DNA of 64,000 bases from Streptomyces sp. NBC_00461 (GCF_036013935.1 NZ_CP107902.1:8403001-8467000); one strand, 5' to 3'; shown: positions 1-7,998, numbered from the stretch's first letter. Numbers and translations are program-made. Notes: generated from the letters alone by a model not told the origin.

Positions 1-153
1 CCGGCCGGCGACCGCGAACGCCACGCGGCGCGCGTGGAGGCGCTGACCGAGCGGGCCGGAGCGGCGGCGCCCGCGCTGCGGAAGGTCGTCACGGAGGTGC
101 ACACGGCCCTGACCGCGTCACTGACGGCGGTCGCGGTGGCGACCGGCGAGTGA
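1..153 (+). CDS. C-terminal end of a truncated gene, product unknown
   Basis: Frame 1 is open from the window edge to a TGA at 151-153 and gives about 50 residues ending in TAVAVATGE. The composition (Ala, Arg and Glu rich, GC at third positions) is that of a real Streptomyces gene, and the frame stops just before an intergenic repeat. The segment looks helical, but it is too short to assign a family. The start lies outside the window. It could be a chance open frame, because GC-rich DNA leaves such frames open often. Confidence 0.5.
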   Translation, partial: PAGDRERHAARVEALTERAGAAAPALRKVVTEVHTALTASLTAVAVATGE

Positions 154-190
154 GGCGCTTGTGGCGCCTCCCGTACATGCCGTGCCCCGA

Positions 191-225
191 AGGGGCGCGG
201 GGAACTGCGCGACCAGCCACGACGG
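191..225. repeat. Dispersed Streptomyces intergenic repeat, copy 1
   Basis: This segment has the core GGGGCGCGGGGAACTGCGCG followed by ACCAGCCACGACGG. Related copies lie at 19698-19721 and 24706-24740, also in gaps after genes. The flanks contain complementary GC-rich arms, so the element probably folds. It resembles the short palindromic elements often found at gene ends in Streptomyces. A function in termination or mRNA stability is inference. Confidence 0.6.
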
Positions 226-284
226 CCGCGCAGCCGACACACGGCGCATCGCGCCCCCACCAGCGGAGCGCCACGCGCCACGCG

Positions 285-698
285 TCACGCCTCCCGCATC
301 AGCTCCGCCAGGTCGTGGTCCAGGTCCAGCTGCAGGTGCTCCAGGCCGACGGGGACCAAATTGTTCGTGGCGTCGAGGAAACGGCGAATCTCGTCCGAGC
401 GGACGTGGACGACGGCGGTGCCCTCGGGGGCGTGGAACTCCAGGACGATGCGCTCGTAGCCGTACGGCCGCACACGCACGTCGCCCTGGCCCTCGGGCTC
501 CTCCAGGCCGGCCGTGAGGAGTTCGCGCGAGAAGGTCCAGCAGACGTCCACGCCCTCCAGGGTGGCCGGGGCGGGGAAGGTCATGCGGACTGCGAACGGG
601 TCGCGTCGGTCGTAGTGCAGCTTCGCCGGGATGCTCGACATACGAGGCGCGGCGGCGACGAGACGGGCCTCTACGGGCTGCTCGATGACGGTGGACAA
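285..698 (-). CDS. ssgD: SsgA-like sporulation/cell-division protein (SsgD type)
   Basis: The 137-residue product belongs to the SsgA-like family, found only in morphologically complex actinomycetes, whose members steer septum formation and peptidoglycan remodelling during sporulation. The family pattern is visible: LHYDRRDPFAVRMTF near residue 30, WTFSRELLTAGLEEP, then GDVRVRPYG, and a C-terminal DLDHDLAELM. I chose the TTG at 698 because AAGGGAG lies just upstream and the protein then has the usual 130-140 residues. A longer frame to 785 would add 29 residues that do not look like the family. The name ssgD rests on remembered gene order in S. coelicolor (SCO6722) and is less certain than the family. 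Confidence 0.85.
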   Translation of the reverse strand: MSTVIEQPVEARLVAAAPRMSSIPAKLHYDRRDPFAVRMTFPAPATLEGVDVCWTFSRELLTAGLEEPEGQGDVRVRPYGYERIVLEFHAPEGTAVVHVRSDEIRRFLDATNNLVPVGLEHLQLDLDHDLAELMREA

Positions 699-905
699 CG
701 CCTGCTCCCTTGTGACGGCTGGACGGGCTTCCGGGCGGATCGGTCCGGCACTGCTAGAGACGCTGGAATCAGCCAATCCGTGCATCTGAAATCCGAGTGA
801 CCTCCGTCACCGCATCCATTCACAGGAGTGACAAGGTCCACTTACCGTTTCCCGATGGGCACTTGTGGCGACCGCGGCCATCTGGACGGCGCCCGGGCGG
901 TCGGC

Positions 906-911
906 TAGCTT
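906..911 (+). promoter_or_regulatory. -10 hexamer TAGCTT of a probable leaderless gene
   Basis: TAGCTT lies 8 nt before the ATG at 920, so transcription would begin at or within a base of the start codon. No clear ribosome binding site is present, which agrees with leaderless translation. Confidence 0.45.
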
Positions 912-919
912 CGCCCGCC

Positions 920-2023
920 ATGAGGCGCTTGGGGAACACGCGACGAATGAGACGTACGTTTCGCACGGTGGCCGCGGGGGCGGTGTGCTCGGCGGCGCTG
1001 GCCGCCCTGACCGCCGTACCCGCGCAGGCGCAGGAGCCGGGGAGCCGGGCGCCGCACTGGGAGCTCAAGGACACCGGCGCGGGCGACGTGCGCTTCCGCG
1101 GGCTGTCCGCCGTCAGCCGGAACACCGCGTGGGTGGCCGGAACCGGGGGCACCGTGCTGCGCACCACGGACGGCGGGGCGAGCTGGCGGAACGTCTCGCC
1201 GCCGGGCGCCGCCGACCTCCAGTTCCGGGACATCGAGGCCTTCGACGCGCGGCGGGCCGTGGTGCTGGCCATCGGCGAGGGCGAGGCGTCCCGCGTGTAC
1301 CGCACCGATGACGGCGGCGCGACCTGGACCGAGTCCTTCCGCAACACCGACGCCAAGGCGTTCTACGACTGCCTCACCTTCTTCGACAGCCGCCACGGCC
1401 TCGCGATGAGCGACCCGGTGGACGGCAGGTTCCGCATCCTGTCGACCGGCGACGGCGGTCGCTCCTGGAAGGTGCTCCCGAGCGACGGCATGCCGGCCGC
1501 GCTGGACGGCGAGGCGGGCTTCGCGGCGAGCGGCCAGTGCCTGGTCGCCTCCGGCCCGTCGGACGCCTGGCTGGCCACCGGCGGTGGCGCACACGCGCGC
1601 GTGCTGCACTCCCGCGACCGCGGCAGGACCTGGACGGCGGCCGACACACCGATCCCGGCGGGCGATCCGGCCAAGGGCGTCTTCGCACTCGCTTTCCGCG
1701 ACCGCACCCACGGGCTCGCCGTCGGCGGAGACTACCGGCCCGACCAGCCCTCGCCGCAGGCCGCCGCACGTACCGGCGACAGCGGCCGAACCTGGCAGCC
1801 CGCCGCCGAGCCGCCGTCCGCCTACCGCTCCGGTGCCGCCTGGCTCCCGCACAGCCGCACCGCGGCCCTCGCGGTCGGCCCCACCGGCACCGATCTGACC
1901 ACCGACGGCGGCCGCACCTGGCGGACGGTCGACACCGGCTCGTACGACACCGTGGACTGCACCGCCGACCTCGGCTGCTGGGCCGCGGGGGAGCAGGGAC
2001 GGGTGGCGCGCCTGGAACGGTGA
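920..2023 (+). CDS. Secreted YCF48/BNR-repeat beta-propeller protein
   Basis: The 367-residue protein begins with an arginine-rich n-region and a hydrophobic Ala/Val core ending in AQAQEP, a likely signal peptide of about 38 residues. The rest is a series of blades with Asp-box-like repeats (TTDGGASW, TDDGGATW, STGDGGRSW, SRDRGRTW, TGDSGRTW, TTDGGRTW), as in YCF48/sialidase-type propellers. Such proteins bind partners or glycans outside the membrane. No catalytic sialidase residues can be recognised, so an enzymatic name is not justified. The ATG at 920 is placed 8 nt after a TAGCTT -10 box; a second in-frame ATG is at 947. It stands alone. Confidence 0.8.
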   Translation: MRRLGNTRRMRRTFRTVAAGAVCSAALAALTAVPAQAQEPGSRAPHWELKDTGAGDVRFRGLSAVSRNTAWVAGTGGTVLRTTDGGASWRNVSPPGAADLQFRDIEAFDARRAVVLAIGEGEASRVYRTDDGGATWTESFRNTDAKAFYDCLTFFDSRHGLAMSDPVDGRFRILSTGDGGRSWKVLPSDGMPAALDGEAGFAASGQCLVASGPSDAWLATGGGAHARVLHSRDRGRTWTAADTPIPAGDPAKGVFALAFRDRTHGLAVGGDYRPDQPSPQAAARTGDSGRTWQPAAEPPSAYRSGAAWLPHSRTAALAVGPTGTDLTTDGGRTWRTVDTGSYDTVDCTADLGCWAAGEQGRVARLER

Positions 2024-2124
2024 CGCATAAAACGCGAATACGGGTACTCGGTCGCCGGCTGCGGCAGTGGTGACCGTGACGGTCGTGACTGCGGCAGTCG
2101 TGACGGCGAGAGGAGTGAGCGACC

Positions 2125-2457
2125 ATGCCCGCAGGCTCGAACTCCAAGCGGGAGCGCCAGTACGAGCACATCAAGGAGAGCGCACAGGACCGGGGCGAGA
2201 GCGCCGGACGCGCCAAGGAGATCGCGGCCCGGACCGTCAACAAGGAACGGGCCCGGTCCGGCGAGTCGAAGAGCGCGAGCCGTACGTCGACCCAGGACAT
2301 GTCGTCCGGTAAGCGGGGCGGACAGCGCTCGGGTCAGGGTTCCCAGGGCCCGACCCGCGACCAGCTGTACAACGAGGCCAAGCAGCGCGGCATCGAAGGC
2401 CGTTCGAACATGAACAAGGACCAGCTGCAGCGCGCGCTGAACGCGAAGAAGGGCTGA
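2125..2457 (+). CDS. Small hydrophilic protein with Rho-N/SAP-like C-terminus
   Basis: The 110-residue, strongly charged protein starts MPAGSNSKRERQYEHIKESA and continues through a disordered Gly/Ser/Arg middle (GKRGGQRSGQGSQ). Its C-terminus, TRDQLYNEAKQRGIEGRSNM followed by NKDQLQRALN, resembles the helical Rho-N or SAP-like nucleic-acid-binding motif. Similar Streptomyces proteins are often labelled plasmid stabilisation protein, with weak support. An RBS-like GAGAGGAG precedes the ATG at 2125. The GGGTAC hexamer at 2042-2047 resembles the -10 of the SigB stress family, so this may be a stress protein. Function is unknown. Confidence 0.75.
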   Translation: MPAGSNSKRERQYEHIKESAQDRGESAGRAKEIAARTVNKERARSGESKSASRTSTQDMSSGKRGGQRSGQGSQGPTRDQLYNEAKQRGIEGRSNMNKDQLQRALNAKKG

Positions 2458-2467
2458 GCCGCGCGGT

Positions 2468-2764
2468 TCAGCCGGACGTCGCGCGGTACTGCTCCAGCGC
2501 CGGGGCCGTCCGGGTCGCCTCGAACTCGATGATGCGGTACGTGCACACGCCGCCGGTCGAGAACGGGTCTCCGGCGGTGATCTCCTCGGCCCGTGCGCGG
2601 TCCTTGACCATGGCGAGGATGATCCCGCCGTCGCGGGGCTCCTTGCGCCCGGCCGCGAGGAAGACGCCCTTGTCGAACTGCTCGTCCAGCCACGCCACAT
2701 GGGCCTCAAGGAGTCCGTCGACGGCGTCCAGCGGGGCGGTGTAGGTCAGCTCCAGTACGAACAT
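2468..2764 (-). CDS. YciI-family protein
   Basis: The 98-residue product matches the YciI/YCII fold (dimeric ferredoxin-like): MFVLELTYTAPLDAV, then AHVAWLDEQFDKGVFLAAGR, GGIILAM and DPFSTGGVCTYRIIEF. Family members are small stand-alone proteins with a conserved His-Asp pair suggested to be catalytic; the reaction is unknown. The AHxAWLD segment and the GDPF turn are intact. A TAGGCT box at 2772-2777 on the minus strand is 7 nt before the ATG, so the mRNA is probably leaderless. It is divergent from endonuclease V, and the two promoters share about 75 bp. Confidence 0.88.
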   Translation of the reverse strand: MFVLELTYTAPLDAVDGLLEAHVAWLDEQFDKGVFLAAGRKEPRDGGIILAMVKDRARAEEITAGDPFSTGGVCTYRIIEFEATRTAPALEQYRATSG

Positions 2765-2771
2765 GATCGCG

Positions 2772-2777
2772 AGCCTA
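2772..2777 (-). promoter_or_regulatory. -10 hexamer TAGGCT for the YciI gene
   Basis: On the minus strand TAGGCT is followed by 7 nt and then the ATG at 2764, the spacing expected for a leaderless transcript. Confidence 0.5.
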
Positions 2778-2839
2778 CGCCGGCCGGTGCGGGCCCGTAC
2801 GACCGTCCCCGTCGTGACGACCGTACGCTCGTCCTCATC

Positions 2840-3535
2840 ATGACGACCGTACGCATTCCCGCGGGCTGGCCCGCGACCGAGGACGAGGCCCGCGCCGTTC
2901 AGGACGAGCTGCGGGGGCGGGTGGTGCACGACGAGCCGGGACCGCCGCCCGGTACGGGCCATGTCACCGGCGTGGACGTGGCGTACGACGACGAGCGGGA
3001 CGTCGTCGCGGCCGCGGCGGTCGTATTGGACGCGGCGAGTCTGGAGGTCGTGGCCGAGGCGACGGCCGTCGGCCGGATCTCCTTCCCGTACGTGCCGGGC
3101 CTGCTGGCCTTCCGGGAGATCCCCACGGTCCTCGCCGCCCTGGACGCCCTTCCGTGCCCGCCCGGCCTGGTCGTCTGCGACGGGTACGGCCTCGCCCACC
3201 CGCGCCGCTTCGGCCTCGCCAGCCACCTCGGCGTCCTGACGGGCCTGCCCACGATCGGCGTCGCCAAGAACCCCTTCACCTTCGCCCACGACGATCCGGG
3301 CACCGCGCGCGGCAGTACGACACCGCTCCTGGCGGGCAGCGACGAGGTCGGCCGCGCCCTGCGCACCCGGGACGCCGTCAAACCGGTCTTCGTGTCCGTC
3401 GGCCATCGGGTGAGCCTCGACAACGCCTGCGCCCACACCCTGGCGCTGACCCCCGCCTACCGCCTCCCGGAGACGACCCGCAGAGCGGACGCGCTGTGCC
3501 GCCGGGCGCTTCAGGAGGCGACGCCGCGCCACTGA
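2840..3535 (+). CDS. nfi: Endonuclease V (deoxyinosine 3' endonuclease)
   Basis: The 231-residue enzyme cuts DNA (or RNA) one phosphodiester 3' to hypoxanthine as part of deamination repair in the cytoplasm. Family motifs are in order: GVDVAYDDERD near residue 45 (metal-binding Asp), the VCDGYGLAHPRRFGLASHLG block near residue 115, and GVAKNPF near residue 145. Length is normal. The ATG at 2840 starts MTTVRIPAGWP, which fits the family; upstream in-frame sequence is the YciI promoter region. A TACGCT at 2824-2829 could be the -10. No obvious operon partner, although a small membrane-protein gene follows 90 bp later. Confidence 0.93.
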   Translation: MTTVRIPAGWPATEDEARAVQDELRGRVVHDEPGPPPGTGHVTGVDVAYDDERDVVAAAAVVLDAASLEVVAEATAVGRISFPYVPGLLAFREIPTVLAALDALPCPPGLVVCDGYGLAHPRRFGLASHLGVLTGLPTIGVAKNPFTFAHDDPGTARGSTTPLLAGSDEVGRALRTRDAVKPVFVSVGHRVSLDNACAHTLALTPAYRLPETTRRADALCRRALQEATPRH

Positions 3536-3624
3536 CCCGCGTGCGCGCCCGGTGCCGTCTGAGTACGTGGACTGAGTACCCGTACGGATGTGGGCGCGGT
3601 CCGGCGGTCGGCAGGCTGTGCCGC

Positions 3625-3771
3625 ATGACGACGCACCGAGCCCCGAAGCCCCTCGCCGACCCCAACCGTCCCGTCGAGCGCGCCGTCACGGCCGCGCTGG
3701 TCCTCGCCGTGCTGGCGGGGCTCGGCTGGATCGGCGGGATGATCTACACGGTGGCGGGGTGGTCGCTGTAG
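3625..3771 (+). CDS. Conserved small single-pass membrane protein
   Basis: The 48-residue product starts MTTHRAPKPLADPNRPVERA and has one hydrophobic helix (AALVLAVLAGLGWIGGMIYTV, about residues 23-43) ending in AGWSL. Small proteins of this design, with a charged N-terminus and one glycine-containing TM segment, recur in Streptomyces and are uncharacterised. No clear RBS; the CAGGCT sequence upstream of the ATG may be a weak leaderless -10. The gene ends 8 bp before the convergent enoyl-reductase gene. Confidence 0.6.
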   Translation: MTTHRAPKPLADPNRPVERAVTAALVLAVLAGLGWIGGMIYTVAGWSL

Positions 3772-3778
3772 GTCGGGT

Positions 3779-4957
3779 TCACCGGCTCGCGACGACCCGG
3801 AAGGTGATGCCGGCCCCGCGCAGACGCTCGGTCAGCGCGTCGCCCATCGCGACCGCCGTGGTCACCTGGCCGGCCGTCGGCGGAAGGTCGTCGAAGGCCA
3901 GCGACAGAGCCGACTCGGCGAACATCCTGGCCGTCTCGTCGTAACCGGGGTCGCCGCCCGCGACCTCCGTGAACACCCGGCGCCCGCCGCCCTCGCCCAC
4001 GAAGCGGACCTTGAACCAACTCTTCGCACGCTTCTCGGCGCTCGGGCCCTCGCCGGGCTTGAGCCGGTCCGACAACCAGCGCCGTACGGGCGGCAGTTGG
4101 GCGGCCGCGAAGATGCCGCCGACGGCCGCGATCCCGCCCGCCGCGACGGGCAGGTGCCGCACCGCCGCGTAGTGCCGGTAGCGGAAGTCGGGGCCGTACC
4201 GCTCCAGGGCCTTCGCCGAACGGCCCACGATCTGGGCGTCGATGGTGGGCAGCGGCAGCGCCCACGCGCCGATCTCCTTCGCGAACCGGGGCAGCCCCGT
4301 GGGAGCTGCGGCCCGCCTGCCCACCAGACGCGGCTCGTTCCGCTTGCGGTCCCGCTCGGCCGCCAGCATCGGGCGCACCCGCGAGAACTGGTTGAGCGCC
4401 GACGCGAACGTACCGCCCGAGAACGTGGCGTCCGCCGTCACGAACCCGTCCACCGTCAGCGGCACTCCCTCCGGCAGCTGCCGGACGGTGAAGTACGCGC
4501 CCAGGTCGTGGGGGACGGAGTCGAAGCCGCAGGCGTGCACCAGCCGGGCACCGGTCTCACGCGCGCGTGCGTCGTGGCGGACGTACGTCAGGTCCGCGAA
4601 CTCGGGCTCACCGCACAGATCCAGGTAGTCGGCCCCGGTGTCCGCGCAGGCGGCGACCAGCTCCTCGCCGTACGTCACGTACGGCCCCACCGTCGTCGCC
4701 ACCACGCGCGCGTGCTCGGCGAGTGCGCGCAACGAGGCCGGGTCGGCCACGTCCGCCCGCTCCACCCCGACGTGCTCACCGCCGGGCAGCAGCTCGCGCA
4801 GCTGCTCCAGTTTCCGCTCGCTGCGGCCCGCGATCGCCCAGCGCAGCCCCTCGGGCGCGTGCTCGGCGAGGTACCGCGCGGTGAGCGTCCCGACGAAGCC
4901 CGTGGCCCCGAAGAGCACGATGTCGTACGGGCGGTCCGCCCCATTCAGCCTGCTCAT
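3779..4957 (-). CDS. Saccharopine dehydrogenase-like trans-acting enoyl reductase
   Basis: The 392-residue protein begins with a Rossmann nucleotide-binding motif (VLFGATGFVGTLTARYL, residues 13-29), followed by AIAGRSERKLEQL. It has the family signature of the mycobacterial Rv2449c/Rv2953 type: VGPYVTYGEELVAACADTG, YLDLCGEPEF and HACGFDSVPHDLGAY. Rv2953 is a trans-acting enoyl reductase for phenolic glycolipid lipids; relatives elsewhere are oxidoreductases of unknown substrate. A hydrophobic patch near residue 275 (AVGGIFAAAQL) may touch membrane. The ATG at 4957 has GAGGGG upstream. It is divergent from the MmcQ gene across a DNA-damage promoter motif. Confidence 0.88.
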   Translation of the reverse strand: MSRLNGADRPYDIVLFGATGFVGTLTARYLAEHAPEGLRWAIAGRSERKLEQLRELLPGGEHVGVERADVADPASLRALAEHARVVATTVGPYVTYGEELVAACADTGADYLDLCGEPEFADLTYVRHDARARETGARLVHACGFDSVPHDLGAYFTVRQLPEGVPLTVDGFVTADATFSGGTFASALNQFSRVRPMLAAERDRKRNEPRLVGRRAAAPTGLPRFAKEIGAWALPLPTIDAQIVGRSAKALERYGPDFRYRHYAAVRHLPVAAGGIAAVGGIFAAAQLPPVRRWLSDRLKPGEGPSAEKRAKSWFKVRFVGEGGGRRVFTEVAGGDPGYDETARMFAESALSLAFDDLPPTAGQVTTAVAMGDALTERLRGAGITFRVVASR

Positions 4958-4984
4958 GACACCCCTCGTCCGCAGCACGCGCCG

Positions 4985-5007
4985 TTGTCGGTGGCCGAGG
5001 CTAGCGT
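4985..5007 (+). promoter_or_regulatory. RecA-NDp (PafBC-type) DNA-damage promoter
   Basis: TTGTCGGTG (4985-4993), 8 nt, then TAGCGT (5002-5007) matches the mycobacterial/actinobacterial RecA-independent damage promoter consensus tTGTCRgtg-N8-TAnnnT at every defined position. It points toward the MmcQ gene, giving a leader of about 33 nt with GGAGG at 5036-5040. Confidence 0.7.
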
Positions 5008-5046
5008 GAGGGGTGCGGAGCCCGACGAGGAGCCCGGAGGTAAGCG

Positions 5047-5452
5047 GTGACCGTGACCGAAAATGCCCTGAAGAAGTGGGAGAAAGTGCGCGAGTTCGCT
5101 CTGGGGCTGCCGGGTGCCGTCGAGCCACGCGGCGGAGCCGCATATCGATACAGCCCCTGGGGCGAGAGCGTCGCGAAGGTCAACAAGAAGGTGTTCGTCT
5201 TCCTCGGGGTCGACGACGGCAGCTGTCCGCTCGGCGTCACGGTGAAGCTCAAGGACGACGAGGCTCATGCCCACGCCCTGCCCCCCCCCCGGCGCCGAGC
5301 CCGCCGGTCACGGCCTGGGCAGGGCCGGCTGGGTCCGCATCCCGCTGGAGGAGAAAGGGGCTCCGGCGGCGGAGCTGCTGTGCGACTGGGTCGAGGAGAG
5401 CTACCGGGTGATCGCCCCGAAGCGGCTGATATCGGAGCTCGACGCGAGCTGA
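5047..5452 (+). pseudogene. MmcQ/YjbR-family protein, frameshifted at a poly-C tract
   Basis: The first part, from GTG 5047, gives MTVTENALKKWEKVREFALG, then YRYSPWGESVAKVNKKVFVF and VTVKLKDDEAHAHAL, typical of MmcQ/YjbR proteins (CyaY-like fold, often called DNA-binding). At 5281-5290 there are ten C residues. Read as ten, the frame runs into an arginine-rich tail that ends at 5478. Read as nine, it continues as PPPGAEPAGHGLGRAGWVRI and ends IAPKRLISELDAS at 5452, the proper family C-terminus with a total near 135 residues. GGAGG precedes the start. The extra C may be a sequencing error, a true null mutation, or slippage-prone phase variation. Confidence 0.8.
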
Positions 5453-5477
5453 GTGCCGGGGCGCGGGTCTTGCGGTG

Positions 5478-5519
5478 AGCCAGGCCGCCTGGCTTCCTGT
5501 AATTGGCTAAGCGCTTGCT
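5478..5519. promoter_or_regulatory. Two inverted repeats before the beta-oxidation operon
   Basis: AGCCAGGC-C-GCCTGGCT at 5478-5494 is a perfect inverted repeat with one central base. At 5506-5519 GCTAAGCGCTTGCT has an AAGCGCTT core. Read on the minus strand it resembles AnCAAGnnCTTGnT operators of TetR regulators in lipid catabolism such as KstR2, with two mismatches. Both lie between the MmcQ pseudogene and the CoA-transferase start. An operator role is inferred from shape and position only. Confidence 0.4.
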
Positions 5520-5599
5520 CGCTCAGGGCTTGTGCTGAATGGAACGTGTTCTTAGCATCACTGGTGTTACATCAGTTGTGTCACATCGCTGGGGGCTGG

Positions 5600-6859
5600 A
5601 TGACAACGGCTAGGACGCCGCCCGGGCAGGGTCCGCTCACCGGCGTGCGCGTGGTCGAGCTGGCCGGCATCGGGCCCGGCCCGTTCGCCGCCATGCTCCT
5701 CGCCGACCTGGGCGCCGACGTGGTGCGCGTGGACCGCCCCGGCGGTGTCGGCCTCGCGATCGACCCGGCGTACGACGTCACCAACCGCAACAAGCGCTCG
5801 GTGATCGTCGACCTGAAGTCCGCGGACGGCCCCGCGCGCGTCCTCGACCTCGCCGAACGCGCCGACATCCTCATCGAGGGCTACCGCCCCGGAGTGGCCG
5901 AGCGCCTCGGCGTCGGCCCCGAGGCCTGCCACGCCCGCAACCCCCGGCTGGTCTACGGCCGGATGACGGGCTGGGGCCAACAGGGCCCGCTGGCCGACCG
6001 CGCCGGCCACGACATCGCCTACATCGCACTCACCGGCACCCTCGGCATGATCGGTGCCCCCGACGCCCCTCCGGCCGTCCCCGCCAACCTCCTCGGCGAC
6101 TACGCGGGCGGCTCGCTCTACCTGGCCGTCGGCGTCCTCGCCGCCCTCCACCACGCGCGCGCGGGCGGCACCGGCCAGGTCGTCGACGCAGCCATCGTCG
6201 ACGGCACGTCCCACCTCTCCGCCATGATCCACGGCATGCTCGCCGCCGGCGGCTGGCACGACCGGCGCGGCGCCAACCTCCTGGACGGCGGCTGCCCGTA
6301 CTACGGCACGTACGAGACGGCCGACGGCAGGCACATGGCGGTCGGCGCCCTGGAACCGCAGTTCTACGAGGAGTTCGTGACCCTTCTCGGCCTCCCGGAG
6401 CACACCGGCGCCCGCAAGGACTGGGCCCGCTGGGGCGAGCTGCGCGAGGCGGTCGCCGCCCGCTTCAAGTCGCGCACCCGCGACGAGTGGACGGCAGTCT
6501 TCGAGGGCTCCGACGCGTGCGTGGCGCCCGTACTGACGCTGCGCGAGGCCCCCGGCCACCCGCACCTCGCCGCCCGCGGCACCTTCACCGACCACGGCGG
6601 CATCACCCAGCCCGCGCCCGCGCCCCGGTTCTCCGCGACCCCCACGGCCGTACGAACCGGCCCGGCCCGGCCCGGCGCGGACACCGCGGACGTGGCGCGC
6701 GACTGGGAGGTACCCGACCTCATGAAGGACCGGGAACCCATGAATGACCGGGAACTCGCCGATCGGCGAAGTGCCGACCGGGAACTCGCGAACGACCGGG
6801 AACACACGGACGACCAGGAACACAGGGACGACCAGGAACTCGCGAAAGGCCCCGAATGA
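5600..6859 (+). CDS. CaiB/BaiF family CoA transferase with repeat tail
   Basis: The 419-residue protein is a type III CoA transferase or alpha-methylacyl-CoA racemase relative: GVRVVELAGIGPGPFAAMLL, then ADLGADVVRVDRPGG, NKRSVIVDLKS, ADILIEGYRPGVAERLGVGP, GRMTGWGQQGP, and AGHDIAYIALTG with the catalytic Asp in GHDI. A stretch near 375-419 departs from the family: a charged hexapeptide repeat of the type DRELAN or DREHTD, encoded by 18-bp repeats (6728-6847). It opens a four-gene operon for acyl-CoA processing, and the last codons overlap the next ATG (ATGA at 6856). It probably activates or epimerises a branched acyl-CoA for beta-oxidation. The start at 5600 is preceded by GGGGGCTGG. Confidence 0.9.
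   Translation: MTTARTPPGQGPLTGVRVVELAGIGPGPFAAMLLADLGADVVRVDRPGGVGLAIDPAYDVTNRNKRSVIVDLKSADGPARVLDLAERADILIEGYRPGVAERLGVGPEACHARNPRLVYGRMTGWGQQGPLADRAGHDIAYIALTGTLGMIGAPDAPPAVPANLLGDYAGGSLYLAVGVLAALHHARAGGTGQVVDAAIVDGTSHLSAMIHGMLAAGGWHDRRGANLLDGGCPYYGTYETADGRHMAVGALEPQFYEEFVTLLGLPEHTGARKDWARWGELREAVAARFKSRTRDEWTAVFEGSDACVAPVLTLREAPGHPHLAARGTFTDHGGITQPAPAPRFSATPTAVRTGPARPGADTADVARDWEVPDLMKDREPMNDRELADRRSADRELANDREHTDDQEHRDDQELAKGPE
6728..6847 (+). repeat. 18-bp coding tandem repeat (DREnnn hexapeptides)
   Basis: Codons GAC CGG/CAG GAA recur at 18-bp intervals and give DREPMN, DRELAD, a four-codon interruption RRSA, then DRELAN, DREHTD, DQEHRD and DQELAK. The array is confined to the extreme C-terminus of the CoA transferase and is likely disordered in the protein. 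Confidence 0.85.
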
Positions 6860-7998
6860 AGCGGCAGATCTTCGCCCCCGAGCACGACGCGTTCCGCGCG
6901 ACCGTGCGTGCCTTCCTGGCCAGGGAGGTGCTGCCGTACTACGAGCAGTGGGAGAAGGACGGCGTCGTCTCCCGGGACGCGTGGCGGGCGGCGGGCAAGC
7001 AGGGCCTGCTCGGACTCGCCGTGCCCGAGGAGTTCGGGGGCGGCGGCACCACCGACTTCCGCTACAGCGCCGTACTGGCCGAGGAGTTCACGCGCGCGGG
7101 CGCCCCCGGGCTCGCCCTGGGACTGCACAACGACATCATCGGCCCGTATCTCACCGGCCTTGCCACCGAGGAGCAGAAGCGGCGCTGGCTGCCCGGCTTC
7201 TGCGACGGCTCGCTGATCACCGCCATCGCCATGACCGAGCCCGGCGCCGGCTCCGACCTGCAGGGCATCCGGACCCACGCCGAGGACAAGGGCGACCACT
7301 GGCTGCTCAACGGTGCCAAGACGTTCATCTCCAACGGCATCCTCGCCGACCTGGTGATCGTGGTCGCGAAGACGACCCCCGAGGGCGGTGCACACGGACT
7401 GTCGCTGCTGGTCGTCGAGCGCGGCAGGGACGGCTTCGAGCGCGGCCGCAACCTCGACAAGATCGGCCAGAAGGCCCAGGACACGGCCGAGTTGTTCTTC
7501 AACGACGTACGCGTGCCGAAGGAGAACCTCCTCGGCACGCTCAACGGCGCGTTCGGCCACCTGATGACGAACCTCGCGCAGGAGCGTCTGAGCATCGCCG
7601 TCTCAGCGATCGCAGCCGCCGAGCACCTGCTGGAGATCACCACCGAGTACGTCAAGGAGCGCGAGGCGTTCGGCCGGCCGCTCGCCGCCAAGCAGCACGT
7701 CCGGTTCGAGATAGCCGAGATGGCGACCGAGTGCGCCGTCACGCGCACCTTCCTCGACCGCTGCATCGAGGAGCACGCGGACGGCTCGCTCGACGCCGTG
7801 CACGCCTCCATGGCCAAGTGGTGGGCGACCGAGCTGCAGAAGCGGGTCGCCGACCGCTGCCTCCAACTGCACGGCGGCTACGGCTACATGACCGAGTATC
7901 CCGTGGCGCGTGCCTTCACCGACGGCCGCATCCAGACCATCTACGGCGGGACCACCGAGATCATGAAGGAGATCATCGGCCGTTCCCTGCTGGGCTGA
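6856..7998 (+). CDS. Acyl-CoA dehydrogenase
   Basis: The 380-residue flavoprotein catalyses the first (alpha,beta-dehydrogenation) step of acyl-CoA oxidation. Signatures: [19 protein letters not shown] near residue 128 (FAD and substrate contact), [39 protein letters not shown], and the C-terminal [19 protein letters not shown] followed by [19 protein letters not shown]. The Glu in GGTTEIM is in the position of the catalytic base of several family members. Full length for the family. Its ATG overlaps the preceding stop, so it is translationally coupled to the CoA transferase. Chain-length preference cannot be read from sequence. Confidence 0.95.
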   Translation: MKRQIFAPEHDAFRATVRAFLAREVLPYYEQWEKDGVVSRDAWRAAGKQGLLGLAVPEEFGGGGTTDFRYSAVLAEEFTRAGAPGLALGLHNDIIGPYLTGLATEEQKRRWLPGFCDGSLITAIAMTEPGAGSDLQGIRTHAEDKGDHWLLNGAKTFISNGILADLVIVVAKTTPEGGAHGLSLLVVERGRDGFERGRNLDKIGQKAQDTAELFFNDVRVPKENLLGTLNGAFGHLMTNLAQERLSIAVSAIAAAEHLLEITTEYVKEREAFGRPLAAKQHVRFEIAEMATECAVTRTFLDRCIEEHADGSLDAVHASMAKWWATELQKRVADRCLQLHGGYGYMTEYPVARAFTDGRIQTIYGGTTEIMKEIIGRSLLG

